Source: Seohaeicola saemankumensis (GTDB lineage Bacteria > Pseudomonadota > Alphaproteobacteria > Rhodobacterales > Rhodobacteraceae). From it: DNA of 64,000 nt. A model generated the notes under the pieces. That model did not search any database and was not told where the DNA came from. It worked only from the letters and a program-made list of their open reading frames with translations. The translations under genes and the position numbers were made by a program. The stretch lies in assembly GCF_042678485.1 (NCBI RefSeq), contig NZ_JBHTKR010000001.1, positions 372,001 to 436,000 on the forward strand. Direction: 5' to 3'. Position 1 is the stretch's first letter; each line of letters opens with the position of its first letter. This document shows positions 1 to 7,466 of this stretch, in pieces.

Positions 1-1
1 G

Positions 2-556
2 GTGCTGGGCGAGGGGGTGACGCCTGCGGGTCTGGCCGCGATCCTGCTGGGGCTGGTGGGGGTGTTGGTGCTGTCGGGCACACCGGGGCTGACCGGCAAC
101 TGGCTTCGGCGCATCGCCTCGCGCGCGGCGGGTCTGGGGCTGCTGGCGGGGGCGCTTTTCGCGGTGTCCAGCGTGGCCTATCGCGGCGCATCGCTGGAAC
201 TGGCCAGCGACGATCCCTTTCTGCGCGCCATGGTCACGCTGGCGGCCGTAACGGCATCCCAGACCATCGCCATGACCCTGTGGCTGCGCTGGCGCGAGCC
301 GGGGCAGATCCGTGCCGTGATCCTTGTGTGGCGGCGCGCCGTCTGGATCGGCCTGACCTCGATGGCGGGCAGCCTGTGCTGGTTCACGGCCTTCACCCTG
401 CAGAACGTGGCCTATGTGAAGGCCGTGGGGCAGGTCGAGCTGATCTTTTCGCTGGCCGCGTCGATCCTGTTCTTCAACGAGAAATTCACGCGCCGCGAGG
501 CGGTGGGCATCGCCCTGATCAGTGCGAGCGTCCTGTCACTGGTCCTATTCCTTTAA
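2..556 (+). CDS. DMT/EamA-family membrane transporter, 5'-truncated
   Basis: The reading frame is open to the left window edge, so the true start lies upstream and only the C-terminal 184 residues are visible. They form about six hydrophobic segments (roughly residues 8-26, 42-60, 72-92, 110-132, 137-157 and 163-184) separated by short basic loops. This is the pattern of the second EamA repeat of drug/metabolite exporters, which usually have ten membrane segments. The motif near residue 155, FFNEKFTRREAVGIALI, is typical of the last two helices of this family. The substrate cannot be read from sequence. The last 38 bases overlap the end of the convergent NUDIX gene. Confidence 0.8.
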   Translation: MLGEGVTPAGLAAILLGLVGVLVLSGTPGLTGNWLRRIASRAAGLGLLAGALFAVSSVAYRGASLELASDDPFLRAMVTLAAVTASQTIAMTLWLRWREPGQIRAVILVWRRAVWIGLTSMAGSLCWFTAFTLQNVAYVKAVGQVELIFSLAASILFFNEKFTRREAVGIALISASVLSLVLFL

Positions 557-1223
557 GGCGCAGGAACAGGCTTTCCTCTTCGTTGTTCTTGAAAAAGGGC
601 ACAGAGGCGGGCGGTTCGGTTTCCCTGGCCCTTGCGGCGACCTCGGCCAGCACCACCTCGGTGATGAAGGGCAGGTCGAATTCGCGCACGCGCGGCAGCG
701 GGATCCATTGCAGATGCGAAAGCTCGTCACAGGCGGCGCTGAAATCATCGGGATCGCTGGCCAGATCATCGGCATCGACCAGAAAAAAACGCGCGTCGAA
801 CCGGCGGGGCCGGCCGGGTGGCGTGACGGCGCGGAACACGAATTGCAGCGGATGGGCGGCGGGCATGTGGCCGGTTGCGGCAAAGGTCTGCCAATCAGGC
901 GGCGGGCTGGTCCAGAGGCCCTTGGCGCCCAGCACAAGGCCGGTTTCTTCCCACAATTCGCGGATCGCGGCGGCGGCCAGCGCATGGGCCAGATCGGGCG
1001 GCGCATCGTCACACAGCCGGCCGGCGCAGAGATCCGGCAAGGGTGTCACCAGCGGCACGGCGCGGTCGGCGTCATCGACGGCCCCGCCGGGAAAGACGAA
1101 TTTGTCCGGCATGAAGGCTGCTTTCGATCCGCGCTGTCCCATCAGGACATGCGGATCGTTGTACCGGTCGCGCAGCACGATCACGGTCGAGGCGTTGCGG
1201 ATTGCAGTCTTGTCGATGCTCAT
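519..1223 (-). CDS. NUDIX hydrolase
   Basis: A 234-residue protein that probably hydrolyses a nucleoside-diphosphate-linked substrate such as a CoA derivative or dinucleotide. The start of the Nudix signature is FPGG (residues 44-47) and its catalytic helix is RELWEETG (88-95), with metal-binding glutamates at 89, 92 and 93. About 40 residues are inserted between the glycine pair and the REXXEE helix. That large insertion is a feature I know from NUDT7/8/19-like proteins, so a CoA-type substrate is possible but inferred. The gene is convergent with the DMT transporter and overlaps its 3' end. Confidence 0.85.
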   Translation of the reverse strand: MSIDKTAIRNASTVIVLRDRYNDPHVLMGQRGSKAAFMPDKFVFPGGAVDDADRAVPLVTPLPDLCAGRLCDDAPPDLAHALAAAAIRELWEETGLVLGAKGLWTSPPPDWQTFAATGHMPAAHPLQFVFRAVTPPGRPRRFDARFFLVDADDLASDPDDFSAACDELSHLQWIPLPRVREFDLPFITEVVLAEVAARARETEPPASVPFFKNNEEESLFLRLKGIGPVTGRSH

Positions 1224-1247
1224 CTGGTCCCTTTCATTCCGAAAGGG

Positions 1248-1703
1248 TCACGCGGCCTTGGCGAACCCGTGCATCATCCGCGCCCATTGCAGGCCCACGA
1301 TCGCCCCTTTCAGTCTGGGCAGAAGGTAGAGCGATAGCGCGACAGAGCCAAGGGCGAAGATGCTGAACAGGATCAGCGGCTCGGGGCGCCATGTCTCGAA
1401 GACGAACAGAAGCAGCGGCGCCATCAGGTGACCCACGAACAGGATCGTCAGGTAGGCCGGGCCATCATCCGCGCGATGATGGTGCAATTCCTCGCAGCAG
1501 ACCGGGCAGGATTTGCGCACCGAAAGATAGCCTTTCAGCAGCGGTCCGCTGCCGCAATTGGGGCATTTGCCGCGCCATCCCTTCCACATGGCAGGCCATG
1601 TGTCGCGCGGTGTCGGCTTGTGTGCCGCGCCGTCGGGCGCTGCATGATCCGGGACGGTGTCTGTCTGCGGCGCCGTCATCGCGTGGGGGCTGTGCTGGTT
1701 CAT
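1248..1703 (-). CDS. DUF983 family membrane protein
   Basis: A 151-residue protein starting at ATG 1703 with a GGCCTCC-type purine stretch just upstream. A polar N-terminus is followed by the DUF983 signature: WRGKCPNCGSGPLLKGYL and a second CPVC pair around residues 47-69, which together look like a zinc ribbon. Two hydrophobic helices follow (about 83-102 and 108-128). DUF983 proteins are small inner-membrane proteins of unknown function common in Alphaproteobacteria. It lies 24 bp downstream of the NUDIX gene start on the same strand, so the two are probably co-transcribed. A much longer in-frame extension upstream is not credible because it runs antisense through the EF-hand/sigma cluster. 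Confidence 0.85.
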   Translation of the reverse strand: MNQHSPHAMTAPQTDTVPDHAAPDGAAHKPTPRDTWPAMWKGWRGKCPNCGSGPLLKGYLSVRKSCPVCCEELHHHRADDGPAYLTILFVGHLMAPLLLFVFETWRPEPLILFSIFALGSVALSLYLLPRLKGAIVGLQWARMMHGFAKAA

Positions 1704-1910
1704 GGAGGCCTCGGGTTCGGTCAAGCCGCGACCATCTGCCAAATCACGGGCCTTGAAAAGCGGTGATCCCTGCGCCGCGTCTACTTGTCGCAAAAATCCG
1801 CCAAGGGAAGGCGACGGGATGAACCTGTCGAAAAAGGTTGCGTGGCGTGCGACGGAAACCGCCGGTCGGCCCGTATCACCTGCACAACACGGGGCAACCG
1901 GGCCCCAAAC

Positions 1911-1946
1911 TTGAACACGACCCCGGCCTTGAACACGACCCCGGCC
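1911..1946 (+). repeat. Perfect 18-bp tandem duplication
   Basis: The unit TTGAACACGACCCCGGCC occurs twice back to back and begins a third time (TTG). It sits 30 bp before the EF-hand gene start, inside the divergent intergenic region, and may alter its promoter spacing or leader. Confidence 0.95.
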
Positions 1947-1976
1947 TTGCGCCGCAGTCACACTGGAGAGACCAAG

Positions 1977-2501
1977 ATGAAACGCAATATCCTGATGACA
2001 AGCCTGACCGCCCTTGCCCTTGCCGGCACGACCTTTGCCGCGATCGCCGCATCCGATGACAAACCGGGTCGGGCGGACCACCGGGGCGAGCGGGGCATGA
2101 TGCTGCCCTTCGAAGAGATCGACGCCGATGCCGATGGCAAGATCACGGCCGAGGAAATGCAGGCCCATGCCGGGCTGCGCTTCGACGCGGCCGATACCGA
2201 CAAGGACGGTTTGCTGGACGCGGCCGAGATGCAGGCGCAGATGCTTGCCCGTGCCACCGCGCGGATGCAGGAGCGCAGCGCGCGCATGATCGAGCGGATG
2301 GACCGGGATGGCGACGGCAAGCTGTCGGCCGAGGAAATGCGCGCAGGGCCCCGCAAGGGCGATCGTTTCGAACGGATGCTGTCGCGGCTGGACAAGGACG
2401 CGGATGGCGCGCTGTCGCGCGCCGAATATGAGGCCGCCCGCGAGATGCGCGGCGCGCATCGTCTGGGCGACGGGCATCACCGGGACCACAAGGGCGACTG
2501 A
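1977..2501 (+). CDS. Secreted EF-hand calcium-binding protein
   Basis: A 174-residue exported protein. The start at ATG 1977 gives a clean signal peptide (Lys-Arg, hydrophobic core, then AIAA at about 22-25). Four canonical EF-hand loops of the form DxDxDGxIxxxE start near residues 49, 73, 109 and 139, separated by amphipathic helices rich in Met, Ala and Arg. The C-terminus is His-rich (HRLGDGHHRDHK). It heads a same-strand cluster with an ECF sigma factor, a putative anti-sigma factor and a periplasmic sensor-like protein, so a periplasmic role in Ca2+ or divalent-metal sensing or buffering is inferred. It is divergent from the DUF983 gene. Confidence 0.85.
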   Translation: MKRNILMTSLTALALAGTTFAAIAASDDKPGRADHRGERGMMLPFEEIDADADGKITAEEMQAHAGLRFDAADTDKDGLLDAAEMQAQMLARATARMQERSARMIERMDRDGDGKLSAEEMRAGPRKGDRFERMLSRLDKDADGALSRAEYEAAREMRGAHRLGDGHHRDHKGD

Positions 2502-2606
2502 TCGACGCCCCCTGACAGATGTGACGGAATGGCCCTGGCGGGCCATTCCACCCGGACGGGTCACCTGATTGCCGAAACGGCAGGGACAGGATAGGCCGGA
2601 GTGACG

Positions 2607-3191
2607 ATGACAATGGCTTTCGATGCCCTTTCGGATCTGGCAGATGACGTGCTGCTGCGCCGCTTCGCCTTGGGCGATGCGGCGGCGGCGCGGGCGCTGA
2701 CATTGCGTTTGACGCCGCGCGTGCATGCCCATGCCATGCGGCTTCTGGGCGACCGGGCCGAGGCCGAGGATGTCACGCAAGAGGCGCTGTTGCGGCTTTG
2801 GCGGATCGCGCCGGACTGGCGCGAGGGCGAGGCGCAAGTGACCACCTGGCTTTACCGGGTGACGGCGAACCTGGCGACGGACCGTCTGCGTAAACGGCGC
2901 GGCGTGGCGCTGGATAGCGTTCCCGAGCCGGAGGATGATGCACAGGGTCCGGCCGACCGGTTGCAGGACAAGGCGCGCGCGGCGGCCTTGCAGCGGGCCC
3001 TTTCGGCCCTGCCCGCGCGCCAGAGGCAGGCGGTCGTGCTGCGCCATCTGGAAGGTCTGGGCAATCCCGAGATTGCCGGGATCATGGAAATCAGCGCCGA
3101 GGCGGTCGAAAGTCTGATCGCCCGGGGCAAACGCGCCTTGACGGCTGCCCTGTCGGGGCGACGCGCAGAATTGGGGTATGACGATGACTGA
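2607..3191 (+). CDS. ECF-type RNA polymerase sigma factor
   Basis: A protein of about 194 residues with the two-domain sigma-70 ECF layout. Region 2 is near residues 20-90 (EAEDVTQEALLRLWR, then VTTWLYRVTANLATDRLRKR). Region 4 is near 130-180 (LSALPARQRQAVVLRHLEGL, then the helix-turn-helix NPEIAGIMEISAEAVESL). I prefer ATG 2607 because GGAG ends five bases before it; GTG 2601 and ATG 2613 are alternatives. The stop overlaps the start of the next gene, which indicates translational coupling. It probably directs transcription of a small envelope-stress or metal-response regulon that includes this cluster. Confidence 0.9.
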   Translation: MTMAFDALSDLADDVLLRRFALGDAAAARALTLRLTPRVHAHAMRLLGDRAEAEDVTQEALLRLWRIAPDWREGEAQVTTWLYRVTANLATDRLRKRRGVALDSVPEPEDDAQGPADRLQDKARAAALQRALSALPARQRQAVVLRHLEGLGNPEIAGIMEISAEAVESLIARGKRALTAALSGRRAELGYDDD

Positions 3192-3585
3192 CGACGGCAA
3201 GACACCGCTGGATGATGACGGGCTGGAGCGCTTTTTCGATGCGGCGCGCCGCGACGCGCTTGACCCGTCGGATGCGCTGATGGCGCGGGTTCTGGCCGAT
3301 GCGCTGGCGGCACAACCACCGGCCGCTCCGCGCCCGCTGCCGCGCCCCGGCGTTTGGGCGCCGCTGCGCGCGGCGCTGACCCAGTTGCGCGCGGCGCTGG
3401 GCGGCTGGCCTGCGCTGGGTGGGCTGGCGACGGCTGGCCTGATGGGGCTGGCCATCGGGATCGCCGCCCCTGCCAGCATGGCGGACCTGGCGACGGCGCT
3501 GCTGGGGCAGGGCGCGGACACCTATCTTGTCGACCTGATGCCGGAACTGGATTTCGACATCGCCATGGACCTGAGCGAGGGCTGA
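3178..3585 (+). CDS. Small membrane protein, putative anti-sigma factor
   Basis: A 135-residue protein. An acidic N-terminal half contains LDDDGLERFFDAARRDALDPSDALMARVLADAL, resembling the short sigma-binding segments of anti-sigma factors. One hydrophobic segment follows (about 76-96, GGLATAGLMGLAIGIAAPA), then a short acidic tail. It overlaps the upstream ECF gene by 14 bases and ends 2 bases before the next gene. No ZAS zinc motif (HxxxCxxC) is present. The anti-sigma role is inferred from position, size and topology, not from a recognised domain. Confidence 0.7.
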   Translation: MTMTDDGKTPLDDDGLERFFDAARRDALDPSDALMARVLADALAAQPPAAPRPLPRPGVWAPLRAALTQLRAALGGWPALGGLATAGLMGLAIGIAAPASMADLATALLGQGADTYLVDLMPELDFDIAMDLSEG

Positions 3586-3587
3586 AC

Positions 3588-4142
3588 ATGACCAATCCGA
3601 CCGATCCCCGATCCCCGACAAGCCCCGCCGGTGCGGCCCGTGCCCCCTTGGGCGGCTGGATCAAGGCGCTTTTGTTCATCTCGCTTGCCCTCAACCTTGC
3701 CGTGGCGGGCCTGGCGGTCGGCGCGATGCTGCGCCATGATGCCCTGCGCGACAGGGGGGGCGCGCGGGCCGATCAGTTTGGCGGGCCTTACACGGGTGCC
3801 CTGAGCCGCGAGGATCGCCGCGCGATCTGGCGCGAGATGCGCGCCATGCAGGCTGACGGGCGGCCGGGCCGGGCCGATATCCGCGCCGATTTCGATGCGG
3901 TGGTGCAGGCGTTGCGGGCCGACCCCTATGATCCGGCCGCGGTTCAGATCATCGTCGCGCGGCAGTTCCAGGCCGGGTTGGAGCGTCAGCAGATCGGCCA
4001 GGAGTTGTTGTTGCAGCGTATCGCCCAGATGGACCCCGCCGCGCGCGCGGCCTTTGCCGACAGGCTGGCGGATCGGCTTGAGCGACGGGACAACTGGCGC
4101 GAGCAGCGCCGCAACGAGCGCGGCCTGGCCCCGCGCGACTGA
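3588..4142 (+). CDS. Periplasmic heavy-metal sensor-like (Spy/CpxP-type) protein
   Basis: A 184-residue protein. A Pro/Ala-rich cytoplasmic stub is followed by one membrane anchor (about 24-47, IKALLFISLALNLAVAGLAVG), then a long helical, Arg/Gln/Ala-rich periplasmic part. That part contains LSREDRRAIWREMRAM, repeated acidic and basic heptads, and RIAQMDPAARAAFADRLADRLE. This helix-rich layout with a PAxRAAFADRL-type segment matches proteins annotated as periplasmic heavy-metal sensors of the CpxP/Spy group. It is the last gene of the EF-hand/sigma cluster and may be the envelope input or an output chaperone. The sensing role is inferred. Confidence 0.75.
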   Translation: MTNPTDPRSPTSPAGAARAPLGGWIKALLFISLALNLAVAGLAVGAMLRHDALRDRGGARADQFGGPYTGALSREDRRAIWREMRAMQADGRPGRADIRADFDAVVQALRADPYDPAAVQIIVARQFQAGLERQQIGQELLLQRIAQMDPAARAAFADRLADRLERRDNWREQRRNERGLAPRD

Positions 4143-4179
4143 TGGCGCGGACTGCGACAGGCTCATGATCACGCGGCAA

Positions 4180-5634
4180 TCATGCGGCGGTATTGCTGAT
4201 CGTCACCTGGTTGCGTCCGCAGGCCTTCGCGCCATAGAGCGCCCGGTCCGCCCGGTCCAGCAGCCTTTCGATGATTAGCGGCAGCGGATCCGACAGCTGG
4301 GGCTGGGGGCGATGGCCCATGGCGACGCCGATGCTGACGGTCATGGTGACGGCCAGATCCTGCCCCGGCACATCAATGGGATCCTGGGATATCATGCGGC
4401 ACAGGCGGCGTGCGGCCACGCGCGCCTCGGTTTTGTTGGTGTCGGGCAGCGCGATCAGAAATTCCTCGCCGCCGATGCGGGCGATCAGATCCACGGCGCG
4501 CAGATTGGCGCGCAGCCGCTGCGCCACCTCGACCAGGACGGCATCGCCGGCGGCATGGCCGTAAAGATCGTTGATCCGCTTGAAATGGTCCAGATCCGCC
4601 AGCATCACCGCGAAGCGCCGGCCATTGCGCGTCGCGTGTTCGGCCATCCGCATCAGATGCGGCAACGCATAGCGGCGGTTGTAAAGCCCGGTCAGCGGAT
4701 CTGTCACCGCCGCGCGCATGCCATCGCGCAGGGTGCTTCGCAATTGGTCGGCCATGCGTTTGCGGCGGATCTGGCTGGCGATCCGCAGATCCAGTTCCGC
4801 AGGATCGAACAGGCCCGCCACGACATCGCCCGCACCAAGGTCAAGCGCATCCGCGGCCATGTGGTTGTCCGGTTCCGGCAGGATGACGATCACGGCGGCA
4901 TGGCGGGTTTCGGGATGGGCGCGCAGTTCTGACAACAGGCGCAGCCCGGGCGATGACAGGCTGCGATCCAGCACCAGCAGGCACAGATCCGGGGCGTTGT
5001 CGGCCGTGACATCGCGCAGGAAGCTACGGCTGTCATGCTGGCTGACCGCGCCTTGCGGTGCGGCCTGCAAGCTGTGACGCCAGGCCGGATTGTGCAGCGT
5101 CGGGTCGGTCAGGATGCAAATGCGCGGCGGGGTGACAAATTCCTGCGGGGCCTCGGCAAAGCCGAGGGCCCTGCTGGTGCCGCTGCGCAGATGCGATTCC
5201 TGCAGGCTGTCACCGACACGCATCAGGCTGCGCAATCGCCCCTGCAACAGCAGGTCATCGCGCGGAAAGGCCAGCAGATCCTCTGCCCCGGCCGCCAGCG
5301 CCGACAGGCGCAGCCCGTGATCAGCCTGCGCCGACAGCAGCAGCACCGGTGGCGGCGCCGGGGCGGTGTCGGGCAGGAAGGACGGTGCGGCCCTGGCGCC
5401 GGATTGATCCGGGCTTTCGCAAAAGCCGGTGATGCGGCGGCACAGCTCAAGGCTGTCGCAATCGCGCAGGCCCGCGCTGAGCAGAACAAGATCAGGCGCC
5501 TGCTGGGTGATCACCTCCATCGCTTCGGCCCCGGTGGCGGCCTGAAGCACATCGTAGAAAGCCGCCATCAGGCGCACCCGCAACAGGATGCGGTTGGTCG
5601 GAATGTCATCGACGATCAGGATTTTGCCGGGCAT
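4180..5634 (-). CDS. pleD: PleD-like diguanylate cyclase with degenerate receiver
   Basis: A 484-residue REC-REC-GGDEF protein that makes c-di-GMP. ATG 5634 gives the family N-terminus MPGKILIVDD. The GGDEF domain looks fully active: the A-site is GGEEF at 388-392, and the inhibitory I-site RAVD (379-382) sits exactly five residues upstream. In REC1 the acidic pair (residues 9-10) is present, but residue 53, where PleD carries the phospho-accepting aspartate, is Ser (context PDLVLLSAGLRDCD). REC2 (about 150-270) is also divergent. Classical phospho-activation may therefore be lost. It is divergent from the DUF3572 gene, a neighbourhood I associate with pleD in Alphaproteobacteria. Confidence 0.85.
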   Translation of the reverse strand: MPGKILIVDDIPTNRILLRVRLMAAFYDVLQAATGAEAMEVITQQAPDLVLLSAGLRDCDSLELCRRITGFCESPDQSGARAAPSFLPDTAPAPPPVLLLSAQADHGLRLSALAAGAEDLLAFPRDDLLLQGRLRSLMRVGDSLQESHLRSGTSRALGFAEAPQEFVTPPRICILTDPTLHNPAWRHSLQAAPQGAVSQHDSRSFLRDVTADNAPDLCLLVLDRSLSSPGLRLLSELRAHPETRHAAVIVILPEPDNHMAADALDLGAGDVVAGLFDPAELDLRIASQIRRKRMADQLRSTLRDGMRAAVTDPLTGLYNRRYALPHLMRMAEHATRNGRRFAVMLADLDHFKRINDLYGHAAGDAVLVEVAQRLRANLRAVDLIARIGGEEFLIALPDTNKTEARVAARRLCRMISQDPIDVPGQDLAVTMTVSIGVAMGHRPQPQLSDPLPLIIERLLDRADRALYGAKACGRNQVTISNTAA

Positions 5635-5733
5635 GGTCCTCAGCCTCAGAAAGCGGGCGGAGGGCCACTTGCCAACCGCGTTCCCGCAGTCTCTACTGAA
5701 ACTGGTTAAGAAATTCTTTCCGGGCGCAAGAAA

Positions 5734-6018
5734 ATGAAATCCGAGCAGGAAAAGGCCGAGATGCTGGCGATCGAAGCGCTGGGCTGGATGGCCGGAAATG
5801 ATGAGGTTCTGGGGCAGTTCATGGCGGCCAGCGGCGCCAGCGTGGAAGACCTTCGCACCGGCGCCGCAGACCCCGCTTTCCTTGGTGCGCTGCTGGATTT
5901 CCTGATGCTGGAAGATGCCTGGGTCATCGCCTTTTGCGATGCGGCGCGTCAGCCCTATGATGCGCCGATGCGGGCGCGCGCGGCGCTGCCGGGCGGGGCG
6001 CAGATGCACTGGACCTGA
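5734..6018 (+). CDS. DUF3572 family protein
   Basis: A 94-residue helical protein that begins MKSEQEKAEMLAIEALGWMAG and has the DUF3572 core: WMAGNDEVLGQFMAASGAS, then LLDFLMLEDAWVIAFCDA. There is no signal peptide or membrane segment. The family is restricted to Alphaproteobacteria, has no known function, and often lies head-to-head with pleD, as here. The intergenic region contains GGTTAAG about 25 bp upstream of its start, a possible half-site for a cell-cycle regulator such as CtrA, but a full TTAA-N7-TTAA box is not present. Confidence 0.85.
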   Translation: MKSEQEKAEMLAIEALGWMAGNDEVLGQFMAASGASVEDLRTGAADPAFLGALLDFLMLEDAWVIAFCDAARQPYDAPMRARAALPGGAQMHWT

Positions 6019-6033
6019 TCAGGCGCCAGCCCG

Positions 6034-6057
6034 TCAGCCAGCCTGCCAGCCAGCCTG
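6034..6057 (+). repeat. 12-bp imperfect tandem duplication
   Basis: TCAGCCAGCCTG is followed directly by CCAGCCAGCCTG (one mismatch) and a partial third unit, in the gap between the convergent DUF3572 and MarR genes. Confidence 0.85.
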
Positions 6058-6513
6058 TCAGAGGGTGTTCAGCGGTGCATCATCCTCTGGGCGCAGCTTG
6101 GTCAGCAGCGTGATCAGCGCCTCCTGTTCGCCGGGCTCCAGCCGCTCGGCCATGATCGCGGCGTTCTGCCGGGCAAAAGGGGTCGCGGCCTCGATCGCGG
6201 CGCAGCCCGCCGGTGTAAGCTCGACCCGCCGGGTGCGCCGGTCTTCGGTGCCGCTGGAGCGCGCCAGCAGGCCGTCGGCTTCCATCTGCCGCAGCGCGCG
6301 GCTGGTCGCGGTGCGGTCGATGCCCACGAACCCTGCGATGTCAGACGGCTGGGACAGCCCCTCGTTGCCCACGGCAAGAAGAATGCACCATGTTGTGCGG
6401 GTCAGGCCAAGCGTCTTCAATGTCTCGTCCAGCCGCCGCTCCTGCTGGCGCGCGGCGACAGAGAGGTGATAGCCCAGCGAGGCATGAAGGCGGTAAGGTC
6501 CGATACTGTCCAT
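6058..6513 (-). CDS. MarR-family transcriptional regulator
   Basis: A 151-residue winged-helix repressor. The N-terminal dimerisation helix is followed by the recognition helix region SQPSDIAGFVGIDRTATSRALRQMEADGLL (about 54-83) and the wing SSGTEDRRTRRVELTPAG (86-103). This D-x-R-x-x-x-V-x-LT-x-x-G wing is diagnostic of the MarR family. It is divergent from the HAD-phosphatase gene with a gap of about 140 bp, so it may control that gene and itself. The effector is unknown. Confidence 0.88.
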   Translation of the reverse strand: MDSIGPYRLHASLGYHLSVAARQQERRLDETLKTLGLTRTTWCILLAVGNEGLSQPSDIAGFVGIDRTATSRALRQMEADGLLARSSGTEDRRTRRVELTPAGCAAIEAATPFARQNAAIMAERLEPGEQEALITLLTKLRPEDDAPLNTL

Positions 6514-6655
6514 GGACGTCAAGCCACAGGATCGGCCCGCGAAAGTCAAGCGCGCGCAGGGCTTGCAACCCGACTGTTGCACGGCCACCTTATGGCAAGC
6601 CAGACAAGGGACACGGCGTGCAATGTGCCGCGTGCAGGGCAGGGGGCCGGGCGGA

Positions 6656-7345
6656 ATGCGTATTGACGGGATCATCTTCGACAAGGACGGCACGCTGTTC
6701 GATTTCCGGGCGACATGGGATGTCTGGGCGCTGGGTGTGATCGACGAATTGTCGGCCGGCGACGCGGCGCTGGCGCAGCGCATTGCCGATGCGGCGGTGT
6801 TCGACCTGGCCGCGCGCGCCTTTCGCCCGGAAAGTCCGATCATCGCGGGCACCAATCGCGAAGCCGCCGAAGCGATCGGCACCGCCCTTCCGGGCCGCCC
6901 CGTCGAAGAGATCGAGAGCTTTCTGAGCATGCGCGCCGCGATGGCCCCGCTGGCCCCTGCCGTACCGCTTGATCCTTACCTGACCGGGCTTGCCGCACGC
7001 GGCCTGTCGCTGGGCGTGATCACCAATGACACCGAAGCCGGGGCGCTGGCGCATCTGGGCAAGGCCGGTGTGCTGGCGCATTTCGATTTCGTCGCAGGTT
7101 TCGACAGCGGGCATGGCGCCAAACCCGATCCGGCGCCGCTGCTGGCCTTCTGCCGCAGTACCGGGCTGAACCCGGCGCGCGTGGTCATGGTGGGTGACAG
7201 TCATCACGACCTGCTGGCCGGGCGGCGCGCGGGCATGCAGACGCTGGGCGTGCTGACCGGCACGGCGCTTGCGGCCGATCTGGCCCCGCTGGCCGATGCC
7301 GTTTTGCCCGATATCGGTCACATCCCGGCCTGGATCGACGCCTGA
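6656..7345 (+). CDS. HAD-superfamily hydrolase (phosphoglycolate phosphatase-like)
   Basis: A 229-residue cytoplasmic phosphatase. HAD motif I is DKDGTLFDF (residues 9-17, nucleophile Asp9 and acid/base Asp11). A helical cap covers about 20-90. Motif II is VITNDT near 120, motif III is the Lys in GAKPDPAPLL near 158-167, and motif IV is MVGDSHHDL near 180-188. The layout is the Gph/PGP subgroup, but the substrate is not determined by sequence. ATG 6656 has GGCGGA just upstream and gives motif I its usual position; longer in-frame extensions are unlikely. Confidence 0.85.
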   Translation: MRIDGIIFDKDGTLFDFRATWDVWALGVIDELSAGDAALAQRIADAAVFDLAARAFRPESPIIAGTNREAAEAIGTALPGRPVEEIESFLSMRAAMAPLAPAVPLDPYLTGLAARGLSLGVITNDTEAGALAHLGKAGVLAHFDFVAGFDSGHGAKPDPAPLLAFCRSTGLNPARVVMVGDSHHDLLAGRRAGMQTLGVLTGTALAADLAPLADAVLPDIGHIPAWIDA

Positions 7346-7466
7346 TCCCCCCGCCGTATCGGTCTTGCGGCGGCATTCACGAAAAACGACGCCTTCAGTC
7401 GCAATCGGAAAGGCGCGCGGGGCGTGGTGGTAGTTTGCTGGTCTTCCGACTACGCAGGAGGCCGTG

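Noticed and set aside
1248..3521. 757-residue frame joining the DUF983 protein to a long N-terminal extension
   Set aside because: The extension runs antisense through the EF-hand, sigma and anti-sigma genes; only the last 151 residues have family motifs.
5635..5733. CtrA box between pleD and DUF3572
   Set aside because: Only one half-site (GTTAA) is present; the second half does not match.
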